DNA of 64,000 bases from Pseudomonas sp. P7548 (GCF_013386585.1 NZ_JACARO010000038.1:186001-250000); one strand, 5' to 3'. Shown: positions 1 to 9,218, numbered from the stretch's first letter. Numbers and translations: made by a program. Notes: generated from the letters alone by a model not told the origin.

Positions 1-1
1 G

Positions 2-1021
2 CTGAACCAGCCGGAAGCCTCCGATGGCTGGCTCACCGAGGATGGTTTGTGGCTGGTGAGCAAGACGGTTTCGGACAAACTGCGCGCACACCTCCTGTCT
101 CAGGGGATCGATGGCATTCCTGCGAACAACACCGCCGTGTTCAACGTGCTGCAAGACCACGGCATGCTCCAGCCCACCTCGGACGGCAAAGCGGTCTGGC
201 GCGCGACCGTGACCAGCACGACCGGCTGGTCCCATTCGTTCACCCTGTTGCGTCTCGCTCCCGCGCTGATCTGGGAGTCTGGCGAGCGACCAGCACCTTT
301 CGCGGGCACGGTAGAGATCGACGCGACGCCCGCGGAAAACGACGCCTGCATGTCGGCTCCCGCGCCTACCGTCTCGGTGAACCCAGCGCAGGGAGGTCAA
401 GAGCCTCCGATTTGGGAGGGCGACAGCACCACCATCGTTTCACCGCCCGCAGCCCAGCCCGTGCCCGACGTCATGGAGGATTTGCTCGCGATGGTGGGCT
501 TGGGTGAGTCGGCCGGCGTTGGCCAGGATGCCGAGGAGTTCCTCCACACCCCCGCGCCAGCAACAGCCGCGACGTCCATTCCATCGCCTGCACCTGCACC
601 CGCGCCTACGCCTGGGTCATCGGCAACGAAGCCATCCGGGGAACAGTTCATGGTTTGGCTGAAGCAGGGAATCGCCTCACGACGGCTCATCATCAACGAC
701 GCGAAGGCACTCGTGCATACGGTGAATGAGACGGCCTACCTGGTCAGCCCGGGTGTGTTCCAACGCTATGCGCAGGAGCATCCCGAAGTGGCCGCACTCG
801 CCAAGCAGGAGAATCAACAGGATTGGCAGTGGGTGCAGAAGCGCTTCGAGAAGCTGCAGCTACATCGAAAGCAGCCCAATGGCCTGAACATTTGGACCTG
901 TGAAGTCACGGGCCCGAGGAAGTCCCGCCGACTGCATGGCTACCTCCTCGAAGATGGGTCCTTGGCACTCGCCGAAATACCGCCCAACAATCCCTATCTT
1001 GCTCTGACTCAGGAAGGATGA
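2..1021 (+). CDS. traI: MobH-family relaxase, C-terminal part (5' end outside window)
   Basis: The frame is open from the first bases, reading LNQPEASDGWLTEDG before the first possible internal start (TTG at 47), so this is the end of a longer gene. The first 90 residues and the last 120 look like the C-terminal domain of TraI_2/MobH relaxases of ICEclc-type elements. Between them is a low-complexity linker rich in Pro and Ala (about residues 115-215). The full protein would nick oriT and lead DNA transfer; the catalytic N-terminus is not in this window. It converges on the uvrA operon, with a hairpin between them. Family assignment is by resemblance; 'MobH' is fairly sure given the ICE context and the integrase type. 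Confidence 0.75.
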   Translation: MNQPEASDGWLTEDGLWLVSKTVSDKLRAHLLSQGIDGIPANNTAVFNVLQDHGMLQPTSDGKAVWRATVTSTTGWSHSFTLLRLAPALIWESGERPAPFAGTVEIDATPAENDACMSAPAPTVSVNPAQGGQEPPIWEGDSTTIVSPPAAQPVPDVMEDLLAMVGLGESAGVGQDAEEFLHTPAPATAATSIPSPAPAPAPTPGSSATKPSGEQFMVWLKQGIASRRLIINDAKALVHTVNETAYLVSPGVFQRYAQEHPEVAALAKQENQQDWQWVQKRFEKLQLHRKQPNGLNIWTCEVTGPRKSRRLHGYLLEDGSLALAEIPPNNPYLALTQEG

Positions 1022-1029
1022 CGCGATTC

Positions 1030-1070
1030 GGGCATTGATCGCCACCGTCGTGTGGCGACGATCAATGCCC
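1030..1070. terminator. Hairpin between convergent relaxase and uvrA operon
   Basis: GGGCATTGATCG and CGATCAATGCCC form a 12-bp perfect stem, with a shorter CCAC/GTGG stem inside the loop. It sits 9 bp after the relaxase stop and 31 bp from the uvrA stop. There is no strong T-run, but the place between convergent genes suggests a bidirectional terminator or transcript-end stabiliser. Confidence 0.55.
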
Positions 1071-1101
1071 CGCGAAAATTGGCAACATTTGGCGAACTGA
1101 G

Positions 1102-3753
1102 CTACTCGGCCCGCGCCAACTCCTGTGCAAGGAACGGAGCGGTTCTGCTGCCAGACGTTCGGGCCACCTGCTGAGGGGAGCCCGCCACCACGATGCTGCC
1201 GCCGGCAGCGCCTGCACCAGGCCCCACGTCGATCACCCAATCGGCCTGGGCCACCGCGCGCATATCGTGTTCGATCATCACTACGGTATTGCCGGCATCG
1301 ACCAGGCGCTGCAACTGCACCAGCAGCCGGTCGGCGTCCGACGCATGCAGCCCGGTAGTCGGCTCGTCGAGCACGTACAGGCTTCGGCCGCGCTGGCTGC
1401 GCTGAAGCTCGGTCGCCAGCTTGATGCGCTGCGCCTCGCCACCGGAAAGCTCAGTGGCTGGTTGTCCCAGGCGCAGATAGCCCAGTCCGATGTCGCGCAG
1501 CAGTTGCAGGGGCCTTGCCACCGCGTCTTCACCCGCGAAGAATTCGCTGGCCTCGTCCACGGTCATCTGCAGCACCTCGGCGATGTTGCGCCCGTTCCAC
1601 TGCACCTTCAGCGTGGCCTCGTTGTAGCGCGCGCCATGGCAGGTCGGGCATGGCGCGTACACGCTGGGCATGAACAGCAGTTCCACGCTAACGAAACCCT
1701 CGCCCTCGCAAGTCTCGCAGCGCCCCTTGGCGACGTTGAACGAGAACCGTCCGGCATCATAGCGGCGGCGTCGAGCATCGGGCGTGGCAGCGAACAGCTT
1801 GCGCACATGGTCGAACAGGCCCGTGTAGGTGGCCAGGTTCGACCGCGGCGTGCGCCCGATCGGTTTCTGGTCCACCTGCACCAGACGCTGTACGGCGTCC
1901 ACGTCGCCCGCCAGATGGCCGCCGGTCGCTTCGATCACTGCCGGCCCTTCGCTGGTGGCGCTTTCGGCTACATCGTCTTCCGGCTCGTGGCCCAGGTGCA
2001 GCAGCACCAGCTCCGGCAGGGCCTGCGCGACGAGGCTGGACTTGCCCGAGCCGGAGATGCCGGTGACGGCCGTCAGCACGCCCAGCGGAATGCGCGCATT
2101 CACGCCATGCAGGTTGTGGCGGTGAATGTCCTGCAGCTCCAGCCAGCCGGTCGCTTCGCGTGCCCGGCTTCCCGGCGCGGGGATCTCATCGAACAGGTAG
2201 CGTGCAGTACGCGATTCGGCAATCTTGCGCAGGCCATCCGGCTCGCCGCTGTAGAGCACGCGGCCGCCACGCTCCCCAGCATCCGGCCCGACATCCACCA
2301 GCCATTGCGCGCGGCGCATCAGGTCCAAGTCGTGCTCCACCACGAACACCGAGTTGCCGGCGTCGCGCAGCCGGTCGAGCGCGTCGTACAGGGCCTGGCT
2401 ATCGGAGGGGTGCAGGCCCGCGGAGGGCTCGTCGAGCACGTACACGACACCGAACAGCAGGGAACTCAATTGCGTGGCCAGCCGCAGGCGCTGCAACTCG
2501 CCGGCCGAAAGCGTCGGCGTGGCCCGGTCCAGCGTCAGGTAGCCCAGGCCCAGCCCACGCAGTTGGCGCAGGCGTGCCATCACGCCACCGGCCAGGCGCT
2601 GCGCGGCGAGGCGCTTTTCTTCCGATAGCGCCGAGGTGCGGCGCACGTCGGGCGATACCGCATGGACGGCGCGGCCGGAGGCCGCGCGTTCGGCACGGTC
2701 GCGTCGGGTCGCTTCCTTGTCCGTAGCCGCCCCCGCTGCATGGGCGCGGAAATCGCCCTGGGCGATGGGTTCGAGCAAGGCCGCCAACTGGTCCAGCGGC
2801 ATCTGCATGAACGCGCCGATGTCCACGCCGGCGAAGGTGACCGACAGCGCCTCGGGCTTGAGCCGCTTGCCGTGGCAGGTGGGGCACGGTTTGCCCTCCA
2901 TGAACCGGGACACGCGCTTTCTCATCAACGCGCTCTGGGTGTTGGCAAAGGTGTGCAGCACGTAGCGCCTGGCGCCGGTGAAGGTGCCCATGTAGCTCGG
3001 CTCCATCTTGCGCTTGAGCGCGGCGCGGGTTTCGGCGGGCGTGAAGCCGGCGTACACCGGCACCGTCGGTGTTTCCTCGGTGAACAGAATCCAGTCGCGA
3101 TCCTTCTTCGGCAGGTCCTTCCACGGTCGGTCAACGTCGTAGCCCATGCTGACCAGGATGTCGCGCAGGTTCTGGCCTTGCCAGGCGGGGGGCCAGGAGG
3201 CGATCGCCCGCTCGCGGATGCTCAGGGAGGGATCGGGCACCATGATGGCCTCGGTCACCTCGTACACATGGCCCAGGCCGTAGCAGGTCGGGCACGCTCC
3301 CTGCGGCGTGTTGGGCGAAAAATCCTCGGCGTACAGCATCGGCTGGTTGGCCGGATAGGCGCCGGCGCGCGAATACATCATCCGCACCAGGCTGGACAAG
3401 GTGGTCACACTGCCCACGGAGGAACGCGCGTTGCTGGAGCCCCGCTGCTGCTGCAGCGCCACCGCCGGCGGCAGGCCGTCGATCGCATCGACGTCCGGCA
3501 CGCCGGCCTGCTCGATCAGTCGCCGCGCATAGGGGGCCACCGACTCGAAGTAGCGTCGCTGGGCCTCGGCATAGATGGTGCCGAAGGCCAGCGAGGACTT
3601 GCCGGAGCCGGAGACACCCGAGAACACCACCAGCGCGTTACGCGGGATGGAGACGTCCACCTCCTTGAGGTTGTTCTCGCGCGCACCGCGCACTTCCACC
3701 ATGCCGCTGGCCGCAGCGGTACAAGAGGATTCACCGAAAGAATTGTTTGGCAA
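1102..3753 (-). CDS. UvrA2-type excinuclease ABC ATPase (UvrA paralogue)
   Basis: About 883 aa with two ABC ATPase halves. The first has Walker A GVSGSGKSS at 46-54, signature LSAGEL at about 415 and Walker B VYVLDEPSAG at about 437-446. The second has Walker A GISGSGKSS at about 565-573 and LSGGEAQR near the C-terminus. Zinc-type CPTC pairs are visible near 154, 290 and in the second half. Straight after the first Walker region it runs from MMYSRAGAYPANQPMLYAEDFSPNTP to the zinc motif, with no room for the UvrB-binding domain of canonical UvrA. This makes it a UvrA2-class protein, thought to recognise damage or give drug tolerance without normal UvrB loading. I chose the TTG at 3753 because AGGAT lies 7 bases upstream and the leader matches that of nhaA; an upstream-extended frame would overlap nhaA. 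Last gene of the frmR operon, 25 bp after nhaA. Confidence 0.85.
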   Translation of the reverse strand: MPNNSFGESSCTAAASGMVEVRGARENNLKEVDVSIPRNALVVFSGVSGSGKSSLAFGTIYAEAQRRYFESVAPYARRLIEQAGVPDVDAIDGLPPAVALQQQRGSSNARSSVGSVTTLSSLVRMMYSRAGAYPANQPMLYAEDFSPNTPQGACPTCYGLGHVYEVTEAIMVPDPSLSIRERAIASWPPAWQGQNLRDILVSMGYDVDRPWKDLPKKDRDWILFTEETPTVPVYAGFTPAETRAALKRKMEPSYMGTFTGARRYVLHTFANTQSALMRKRVSRFMEGKPCPTCHGKRLKPEALSVTFAGVDIGAFMQMPLDQLAALLEPIAQGDFRAHAAGAATDKEATRRDRAERAASGRAVHAVSPDVRRTSALSEEKRLAAQRLAGGVMARLRQLRGLGLGYLTLDRATPTLSAGELQRLRLATQLSSLLFGVVYVLDEPSAGLHPSDSQALYDALDRLRDAGNSVFVVEHDLDLMRRAQWLVDVGPDAGERGGRVLYSGEPDGLRKIAESRTARYLFDEIPAPGSRAREATGWLELQDIHRHNLHGVNARIPLGVLTAVTGISGSGKSSLVAQALPELVLLHLGHEPEDDVAESATSEGPAVIEATGGHLAGDVDAVQRLVQVDQKPIGRTPRSNLATYTGLFDHVRKLFAATPDARRRRYDAGRFSFNVAKGRCETCEGEGFVSVELLFMPSVYAPCPTCHGARYNEATLKVQWNGRNIAEVLQMTVDEASEFFAGEDAVARPLQLLRDIGLGYLRLGQPATELSGGEAQRIKLATELQRSQRGRSLYVLDEPTTGLHASDADRLLVQLQRLVDAGNTVVMIEHDMRAVAQADWVIDVGPGAGAAGGSIVVAGSPQQVARTSGSRTAPFLAQELARAE

Positions 3754-3771
3754 GTTTTTATCCTGTAGTTC
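3725..3771 (-). repeat. Translation-start leader repeat, copy 1 (uvrA)
   Basis: On the minus strand this segment holds ACTACAGGATAA, the TTG start and codons for PNNSFGES. It aligns without gaps to 5616-5662 (nhaA), with about 10 mismatches in 47 bases by eye. It contains the AGGA ribosome binding site 7 bases before the start. Confidence 0.75.
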
Positions 3772-3778
3772 GTCCCGC

Positions 3779-5644
3779 TCAGGACGGGACTTCCTGAGTT
3801 CGGGTGCCGCGGCGGCTGGCTTCGAGCACTGCGGTGACAGTGCGGGCGTCGTAGCTGCCGCGCAGACGACGACCCTCGACGAAGAACGTCGGCGTGGCGT
3901 GCGCACCGCTGGCGACCGCACTGGCGAGGTCGCGCTCGACACGCTCGATCACCGCAGGGCTGTCGAGATCCGCGATGAACCGTTCGACGTCGAGCCCAAG
4001 CTCGGCGGCGTAGCCGATCAGATGCTCGCGCTCCAGCGCATGCTGACGGGTGAACACGAAGTCCAGCCACGGCCAGAACATCCCCTGGTTCGCCGCTGCC
4101 TCGGACGCCCGCGCGGCAATCGGCCCGTGCGGGTGGTGCGGCAGATGGCGCACCACATACCGCAGGTCGTCACCGAAGTGGGCGCGAAGATCGTCCCACG
4201 AACCGGTGGCGTGCGCACAGTACGCGCACTCGAAGTCCACGTACTCGACGAGTGTGAGCTGGGCGTCCTCCGGCCCGCGGATGTGATCGATCTCCGGATC
4301 GACCGGCGGCTCAAGCACCATCGGCAGGTCAGCGGTCTTCTCACCCCACCGCTGGGCGGCGACCTTGAAGATCAGCCACCCGAGCAACGTGGCGAACACC
4401 ATCGACACGAGCACGCCGACCGTCGCCTGGCGGCCCAGGTCGGAGGTCGTGCCGAACGCGAGCCCGATGATCAGCAGCGACACGGTGAAGCCGATCCCGG
4501 ACAGCGCCGCCCCACCGAACACGCTCCCCACCCCGACGCCCTCGGGCAGCCGGCCCAGGCCGAGACGGACGGCGACGAGCGTGGTGAGCCCGATGCCCAA
4601 GAGCTTGCCGAGCACGAGCCCTGCGATGACGCCCCACGTGACTGGCGAGCCAAAGGCCTCGGCGAGCAGCCCGCCACGCACGTCCACCCCGGCGTTCGCC
4701 AAGGCGAAGATCGGCACGATCAGCAGCGCCGTCGGCAGCCGCAGGAACTCGTGCAATCGCTCGTTCACCGAGATACCCCGGGACAGCCCGCAGTCCACCG
4801 CGCGGGCCGATGCGGCACTCGGCGACTGCCAGAAGTCACGGAACAACTGTCTTGCCGCAACGACCCCGTGACGTTGCGTCGCATAGGCGGGGATCAGCAG
4901 CCCCGCGGCCATCCCGGCGAGGGAGGCATGGATGCCGGAATACACGGTTGCGAACCACAGCACGATCACGATCAACACATACGGCGTCGCCCGCCACTGG
5001 CGGGTGCGCCCCAACAACCACAATCCAACGAGGCTGGCGAGGGCGATAAGCAACGGGACGATCCGGATCTCCTCGCTATAGACGATGCCGATGATGGACA
5101 CTGCGAGGAAGTCATCGACCACGGTCAGGGTGAGCAGGAACACGCGCAACTGACCCGATAGCCGCGGGCCGACGATCGCCAAGGTGCCCAGCATGAACGC
5201 CGTATCGGTGCCGACCACCGCACCCCACCCGTGCAGGCCCTCACTTCCGGCTAGTTTCACGATCAGGACATACACCAGCGCGGGAAGCACGACTCCCGTG
5301 ACCCCCGCGATCAGGGCGAGGCGGGCACGGCTGCGGTCACGGAGCGATCCGTGGGCGAACTCCTGACGCACCTCCAGTCCGATCAGGAAGAAGAAGACGA
5401 CCATCAGGCCGTCGTTGACCCAGTGATGCAGATCCATGTGTAGGCGCAGTGGCCCGAAGTTGAACCCGACGTCTAGGTGCCACAACTCGAAATAGGCGTT
5501 AGATAGCGGCGAGTTCGCCCACACGAGCGCCACAACCGTGACGATCACCAGCAGCACCGCAGCGCCAGACTCCGTGCGTAGATAGTGGGCAACGCGTCTC
5601 CGTCTGATATGCGCCGAGGACTCACCAAAAGAAGAGGCTGGCAT
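3779..5644 (-). CDS. nhaA: NhaA Na+/H+ antiporter fused to a C-terminal DsbA-like thioredoxin domain
   Basis: 621 aa. Residues about 15-430 are an NhaA antiporter with many hydrophobic helices. D147 (GTDTAF) and the D177-D178 pair (TVVDDFL) match the essential aspartates of E. coli NhaA. Residues about 440-615 form a DsbA-like domain with the redox motif CAYC at 473-476 and a cis-proline region GAHATPTFFVEG. The fusion places a thiol-redox domain after the last membrane segment. NhaA-DsbA fusions are best known from actinobacteria, so a long-range transfer is plausible. The ATG has AGGA 7 bases upstream. In the operon it lies 54 bp after rarA and 25 bp before uvrA. Role here is probably pH/sodium homeostasis plus thiol repair during electrophile stress (inferred). 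Confidence 0.88.
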   Translation of the reverse strand: MPASSFGESSAHIRRRRVAHYLRTESGAAVLLVIVTVVALVWANSPLSNAYFELWHLDVGFNFGPLRLHMDLHHWVNDGLMVVFFFLIGLEVRQEFAHGSLRDRSRARLALIAGVTGVVLPALVYVLIVKLAGSEGLHGWGAVVGTDTAFMLGTLAIVGPRLSGQLRVFLLTLTVVDDFLAVSIIGIVYSEEIRIVPLLIALASLVGLWLLGRTRQWRATPYVLIVIVLWFATVYSGIHASLAGMAAGLLIPAYATQRHGVVAARQLFRDFWQSPSAASARAVDCGLSRGISVNERLHEFLRLPTALLIVPIFALANAGVDVRGGLLAEAFGSPVTWGVIAGLVLGKLLGIGLTTLVAVRLGLGRLPEGVGVGSVFGGAALSGIGFTVSLLIIGLAFGTTSDLGRQATVGVLVSMVFATLLGWLIFKVAAQRWGEKTADLPMVLEPPVDPEIDHIRGPEDAQLTLVEYVDFECAYCAHATGSWDDLRAHFGDDLRYVVRHLPHHPHGPIAARASEAAANQGMFWPWLDFVFTRQHALEREHLIGYAAELGLDVERFIADLDSPAVIERVERDLASAVASGAHATPTFFVEGRRLRGSYDARTVTAVLEASRRGTRTQEVPS

Positions 5645-5662
5645 GTGCTTATCCTGTAGTTT
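5616..5662 (-). repeat. Translation-start leader repeat, copy 2 (nhaA)
   Basis: Carries AACTACAGGATAAGCAC, the ATG and codons for PASSFGES. It is the partner of the leader at 3725-3771; similarity covers the ribosome binding site and the first eight or so codons, so both proteins share the N-terminal pattern P-x-x-S-F-G-E-S-S although the following domains are unrelated. Confidence 0.75.
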
Positions 5663-5698
5663 GTGAGATCACGATGGGCAGGTTTCGGAGGCGACCGG

Positions 5699-7012
5699 TC
5701 AGGCGTCCGCCTCTGGCAGCGTCCCATCATCCAGCGAGCGCAGCCAAGTAAGCCATTCTCCCAGCCTGCGCTCAACACCTCTGTCCGTTGGCTGATACCA
5801 GCCCGGCCGCGCCACGCCCTCGGGAAAGTAGCTTTGCCCAGCGGCGTAGCCGTTGGGCTCGTCAGGAGCGTAGCGGTAGCCTTCGTGATACCCCATCTGC
5901 TGCATCAGCTTCGTCGGCGCATTGCGAAGATGGAGAGGCACAGGCAGGGAGCCGCTGTTCTTGACGAAGGTCTTCGCCTTGTTCCAGGCGGCATAGGCAG
6001 CGTTCGACTTGGGGGCGGCAGCAAGGTAGGTCGCCGCGTGGGCAATCGGTATTTCGCCTTCGGGGGAACCCAGCCTCTCATAAGCCAGCGCGGCATTGAG
6101 CGCCAGTTGCAGCGCCTGCGGGTCGGCATTGCCGATGTCTTCGCTGGCCACTACCACCATGCGGCGGGTCACCTGGCTGACGTCGCCGCTACCGTCAAGG
6201 ATGCGGGCCAGCCAATACAGGGCCGCATCAGGGTCGGAGCCCCGTAGCGACTTGTGGAAGGCTGAGAGCTGCCAGTAGAACTCGTCACCGCCCTTGTCGA
6301 ACCTGCGCAGCGATGGACTGGTGGACAGCTTGGCGGACTGGCCATCGACCACGGTCTTGCCAGCGCCCGACGCCGCATTCGTCACCTGCTCAAGCAGATT
6401 GAGGAAGCGCCTGCCATCGCCATCGGCAAAGCCCTTGAGCAGATCCAGCGCGTCCGCGTCCAACGTGACGCCCTGGAGATGCGGCAGTGCGCGTTCGTAG
6501 AGTTGGTTCAGTTCGTCGCTGGACAGCGGTTCGAGGGTATAGACCTGCGCGCGCGAGAGCAGTGCGGAATTGACCGCCAACCCCGGATGCTCGGTCGTCC
6601 CCCCCACCAGGGTCAGGAGCCCCGACTCGACATGGGGCAGCAGGGCATCCTGCTGCGCCTTGTTGAAGCGATGGATCTCATCGACGAAAAGCACCGTCGA
6701 TCGACCATGGTTGTCCAGTTCGGCCTGGGCCTCGTCGATGGCTTGCCGGATGTCCTTCACCCCGGCCAGCACGGCCGAGATGGCGATGAATCGGCTGTCG
6801 GTCGCACTGGCGGCCAGGCGCCCTAGGGTGGTCTTGCCCACGCCTGGCGGCCCCCAGAGGATGAACGAGTGCAACTTGCCCGCCTCGAACGCGAGACGCA
6901 GCGGCTTGCCGGGGCCGAGCAAGTGCCGTTGCCCGACGAATTCGTCCAGCGTCTTGGGCCGCAGGAGTTCGGCCAAGGGAGGCTTGGGCTTTGTCGTGAA
7001 TAGATCGGTCAA
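5699..7012 (-). CDS. rarA: RarA/MgsA replication-associated recombination ATPase
   Basis: 437 aa, usual length for RarA. The N-terminus PLAELLRPKTLDEFVGQRHLLG, Walker A GPPGVGKTT, Walker B region DEIHRFNKAQQDALLPHVE and sensor GGTTEHPGLAVNSALLSR are typical. The C-terminal tetramerisation part reads ISAFHKSLRGSDPDAALYWLARIL-like, including DVSQVTRRMVVVASEDIGNADP. RarA acts at stalled replication forks. Start is TTG at 7012 with GAGAGGA just upstream. A six-codon mini-frame (7029-7009, MPGRGT) ends with TGA overlapping this TTG, which could couple translation. Being placed in a formaldehyde operon fits a job at DNA-protein crosslinks. The host chromosome should have its own copy, so this is an accessory paralogue. 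Confidence 0.9.
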   Translation of the reverse strand: MTDLFTTKPKPPLAELLRPKTLDEFVGQRHLLGPGKPLRLAFEAGKLHSFILWGPPGVGKTTLGRLAASATDSRFIAISAVLAGVKDIRQAIDEAQAELDNHGRSTVLFVDEIHRFNKAQQDALLPHVESGLLTLVGGTTEHPGLAVNSALLSRAQVYTLEPLSSDELNQLYERALPHLQGVTLDADALDLLKGFADGDGRRFLNLLEQVTNAASGAGKTVVDGQSAKLSTSPSLRRFDKGGDEFYWQLSAFHKSLRGSDPDAALYWLARILDGSGDVSQVTRRMVVVASEDIGNADPQALQLALNAALAYERLGSPEGEIPIAHAATYLAAAPKSNAAYAAWNKAKTFVKNSGSLPVPLHLRNAPTKLMQQMGYHEGYRYAPDEPNGYAAGQSYFPEGVARPGWYQPTDRGVERRLGEWLTWLRSLDDGTLPEADA

Positions 7013-7063
7013 GTTCCTCTCCCTGGCATTTCTGATAGTTGACGTTCCGATAAGGTGGGCACC

Positions 7064-8371
7064 TCAATCCAGAGAGCCGGATTTATCCAACGCCGTGGGC
7101 TCTTTGTCGGCAATCGCATGCATGATGATGCGAGAGCCGCGGTAGCCGATGCTGTGGTTCCATACCCAGCTCAAAGCGACACTGAGACGATTTCGCGTGC
7201 CGATCAGAAAGTAGATGTGCGCCAGCTTCCAGATCCACCACGCAAAGGCACCACGCAGCTTCACCCGCCCCATGTCAATCACCGCCAGGCTGCGGCCGAT
7301 GGTGGCCAGGTTCCCCTGATGCCGGTATTTGAAAGGCCCGTCAGCGGGCTTGCCCTTCAAACGCCGTCCAATCAGGTTAGCGACGTACTTCCCTTGCTGT
7401 TTGGCGGCCGGGGCGATGCCCGGCACGGGCTTCCCATCGGCCATGGTGCACGAGGCTGTATCGCCGATGGCGAAGACCTCCGGGCGACCGGCCACCGTCA
7501 GGTCAGGGCCAACGACCACTCGACCAGCACGATCAGACGCAGCGCCCAACCAGCGAGCCGCGGGAGACGCCTGGACTCCGGCGGCCCAGACGATGGTCTT
7601 GGCCGAAAGGGGCTTGCCGCCATACACCACGCCGTCGGCCGAGCATTCGGTGACCGGAGTACCCAGCACGACCTCGACCCCGAGTTTTTCGAGTGCCTGG
7701 CGCGTATAGGCCGAAAGATCCTCTGGAAAGACCGACAACAGACGCGGGCCAGCCTCGATCAGTACAACCCGCGATGTGCTCGGGTCGATCGAGCGGAAGT
7801 CACGCGCCAGCGTGTCTCGTGCCAGCTCGGCGATGGTTCCGGCCAATTCAACCCCGGTGGGACCACCACCGATGATGACGAACGTCTGCAGCGCGGCACG
7901 CTGCTGAGGATCGCTCGTGCGCTCAGCTTCCTCGAAAGCCGCGAGGATTCGGCCCCGAATGGTCGTGGCATCTTCCAGCGTCTTCAACCCCGGCGCGAAA
8001 GCCCCCCATTCGTCGTGTCCGAAGTAGGCATGGGTAGCACCTGTCGCGAGCACGAGCGTGTCGTAGGTTTGCCGCATTCCATTGTTGAGAATGACCTGAC
8101 GCGCGTCCTGGTCGATACCTTCCACTTCCGCCATCAAGGTGTTCACTTCCGGGCGATTTCGGAAGAGATAGCGAATAGGCCAGGCGATCTCGGATGTCGA
8201 AAGTGACGCACCTGCGACCTGGTAAAGCAAGGGTTGGAACAGGTGATGATTGCGCCGATCGATGATCGTCACATCGACCTCGACACCAGCAAGCTGGTTG
8301 GCAACCTCGATCCCGCCGAAGCCCGCTCCGATAATGACGACGTGATGTCGGTTTTTGGAGGTCTTTGTCAT
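7064..8371 (-). CDS. ndh: Type II NADH:quinone dehydrogenase (NDH-2)
   Basis: 435 aa flavoprotein. FAD-binding GAGFGGIEVANQLAG at about 16-30, NADH-binding GGGPTGVELAGTIAEL in the middle, and the second FAD motif VFAIGDTAS near 310. The C-terminal stretch AWWIWKLAHIYFLIGTRNRLSVALSWVWNH is the amphipathic membrane anchor of NDH-2. It passes electrons from NADH to quinone without pumping protons. Start ATG has GAGAGGAG upstream; it follows the hydrolase gene by 16 bp. In this operon it could re-oxidise the NADH made by AdhC (inference). Confidence 0.9.
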   Translation of the reverse strand: MTKTSKNRHHVVIIGAGFGGIEVANQLAGVEVDVTIIDRRNHHLFQPLLYQVAGASLSTSEIAWPIRYLFRNRPEVNTLMAEVEGIDQDARQVILNNGMRQTYDTLVLATGATHAYFGHDEWGAFAPGLKTLEDATTIRGRILAAFEEAERTSDPQQRAALQTFVIIGGGPTGVELAGTIAELARDTLARDFRSIDPSTSRVVLIEAGPRLLSVFPEDLSAYTRQALEKLGVEVVLGTPVTECSADGVVYGGKPLSAKTIVWAAGVQASPAARWLGAASDRAGRVVVGPDLTVAGRPEVFAIGDTASCTMADGKPVPGIAPAAKQQGKYVANLIGRRLKGKPADGPFKYRHQGNLATIGRSLAVIDMGRVKLRGAFAWWIWKLAHIYFLIGTRNRLSVALSWVWNHSIGYRGSRIIMHAIADKEPTALDKSGSLD

Positions 8372-8387
8372 GACCTGATCTCCTCTC

Positions 8388-9218
8388 TCAGCGTTTCAGC
8401 GCCGATGCGTGGTGTGCCATATGCTCGCCAATGAAGCTGGCAATGAAGTAGTAGCTGTGGTCGTAGCCTGGGCGCAGATTCAACGTGAGCGGGTGCCCCG
8501 TCTCGTCGCAGGCTTTGCGCAGCAGGTCGGGCTGAAGCTGGCTCTCCAGGAACTCGTCGCCCAAGCCCTGATCAACCAGCAACGGCAAACGCTCCTGCAC
8601 GGTGCGAATCAGCTCCACGGTGTCGTACTGCTTCCACACTTCCCGATCGCTGCCCAGGTACGCCTCGAAGGCCTTGTGCCCCCAGGGAACCTGGGTGGGG
8701 GCGACGATGGGCGAGAAGGCCGAGACGCTTCGATAACGGCCCGGGTTGCGCAGGGCGATGACCAGAGCGCCGTGTCCTCCCATGGAATGGCCGCTGATGC
8801 TCCGCTCCGCTGTCACGGGAAAGTGGGCCTCGATCAGCGCCGGCAATTCCTGCACGACGTAGTCGTACATCCGATGATTCGCTGCCCAGGGTTCCTGTGT
8901 GGCGTTGACGTAGAAACCCGCCCCCTGTCCGAGGTCATAGGCAGGATCGTCGGCAACGCCTTCGCCGCGAGCACTGCTATCGGGCGCGACGACGGCAATG
9001 CCATGTTCGGCCGCGTAGCGCTGGACGGCGGACTTGGTGATGAAGTTCTGCTCGGTGCAGGTGAGGCCTGAAAGCCAGTACAGCACCGGCACCTTGCCGT
9101 GCTGTGCCTGCGGAGGCAGATAGACGCCGACCTTCATCGTGCAACCGAGCGTCGTGGATTCATGCTGATAAACGTCCTGCCAACCATCAAAGCTGGCGTG
9201 ATGTTCGATGCGTTCCAT
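8388..9218 (-). CDS. fghA: S-formylglutathione hydrolase
   Basis: 276 aa esterase-D fold enzyme that splits S-formylglutathione to formate and glutathione, the second step of glutathione-dependent formaldehyde oxidation. The nucleophile motif SGHSMGGHGAL, the oxyanion segment YWLSGLTCTEQNF and the late RPGYDHSYYFIASF with the catalytic His are all present. Length matches the family. ATG has AGGAGAACTAC upstream. It sits in the same operon as adhC but separated from it by the VOC and DUF3422 genes, an unusual order. Confidence 0.95.
   Translation of the reverse strand: MERIEHHASFDGWQDVYQHESTTLGCTMKVGVYLPPQAQHGKVPVLYWLSGLTCTEQNFITKSAVQRYAAEHGIAVVAPDSSARGEGVADDPAYDLGQGAGFYVNATQEPWAANHRMYDYVVQELPALIEAHFPVTAERSISGHSMGGHGALVIALRNPGRYRSVSAFSPIVAPTQVPWGHKAFEAYLGSDREVWKQYDTVELIRTVQERLPLLVDQGLGDEFLESQLQPDLLRKACDETGHPLTLNLRPGYDHSYYFIASFIGEHMAHHASALKR

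Noticed and set aside
1267..5161. Three long plus-strand frames (1267-2628, 2662-3768, 3575-5161)
   Set aside because: They are antisense to uvrA2 and nhaA, have Arg/His/Gln-rich compositions and show no family motif; high G+C makes such shadows common.
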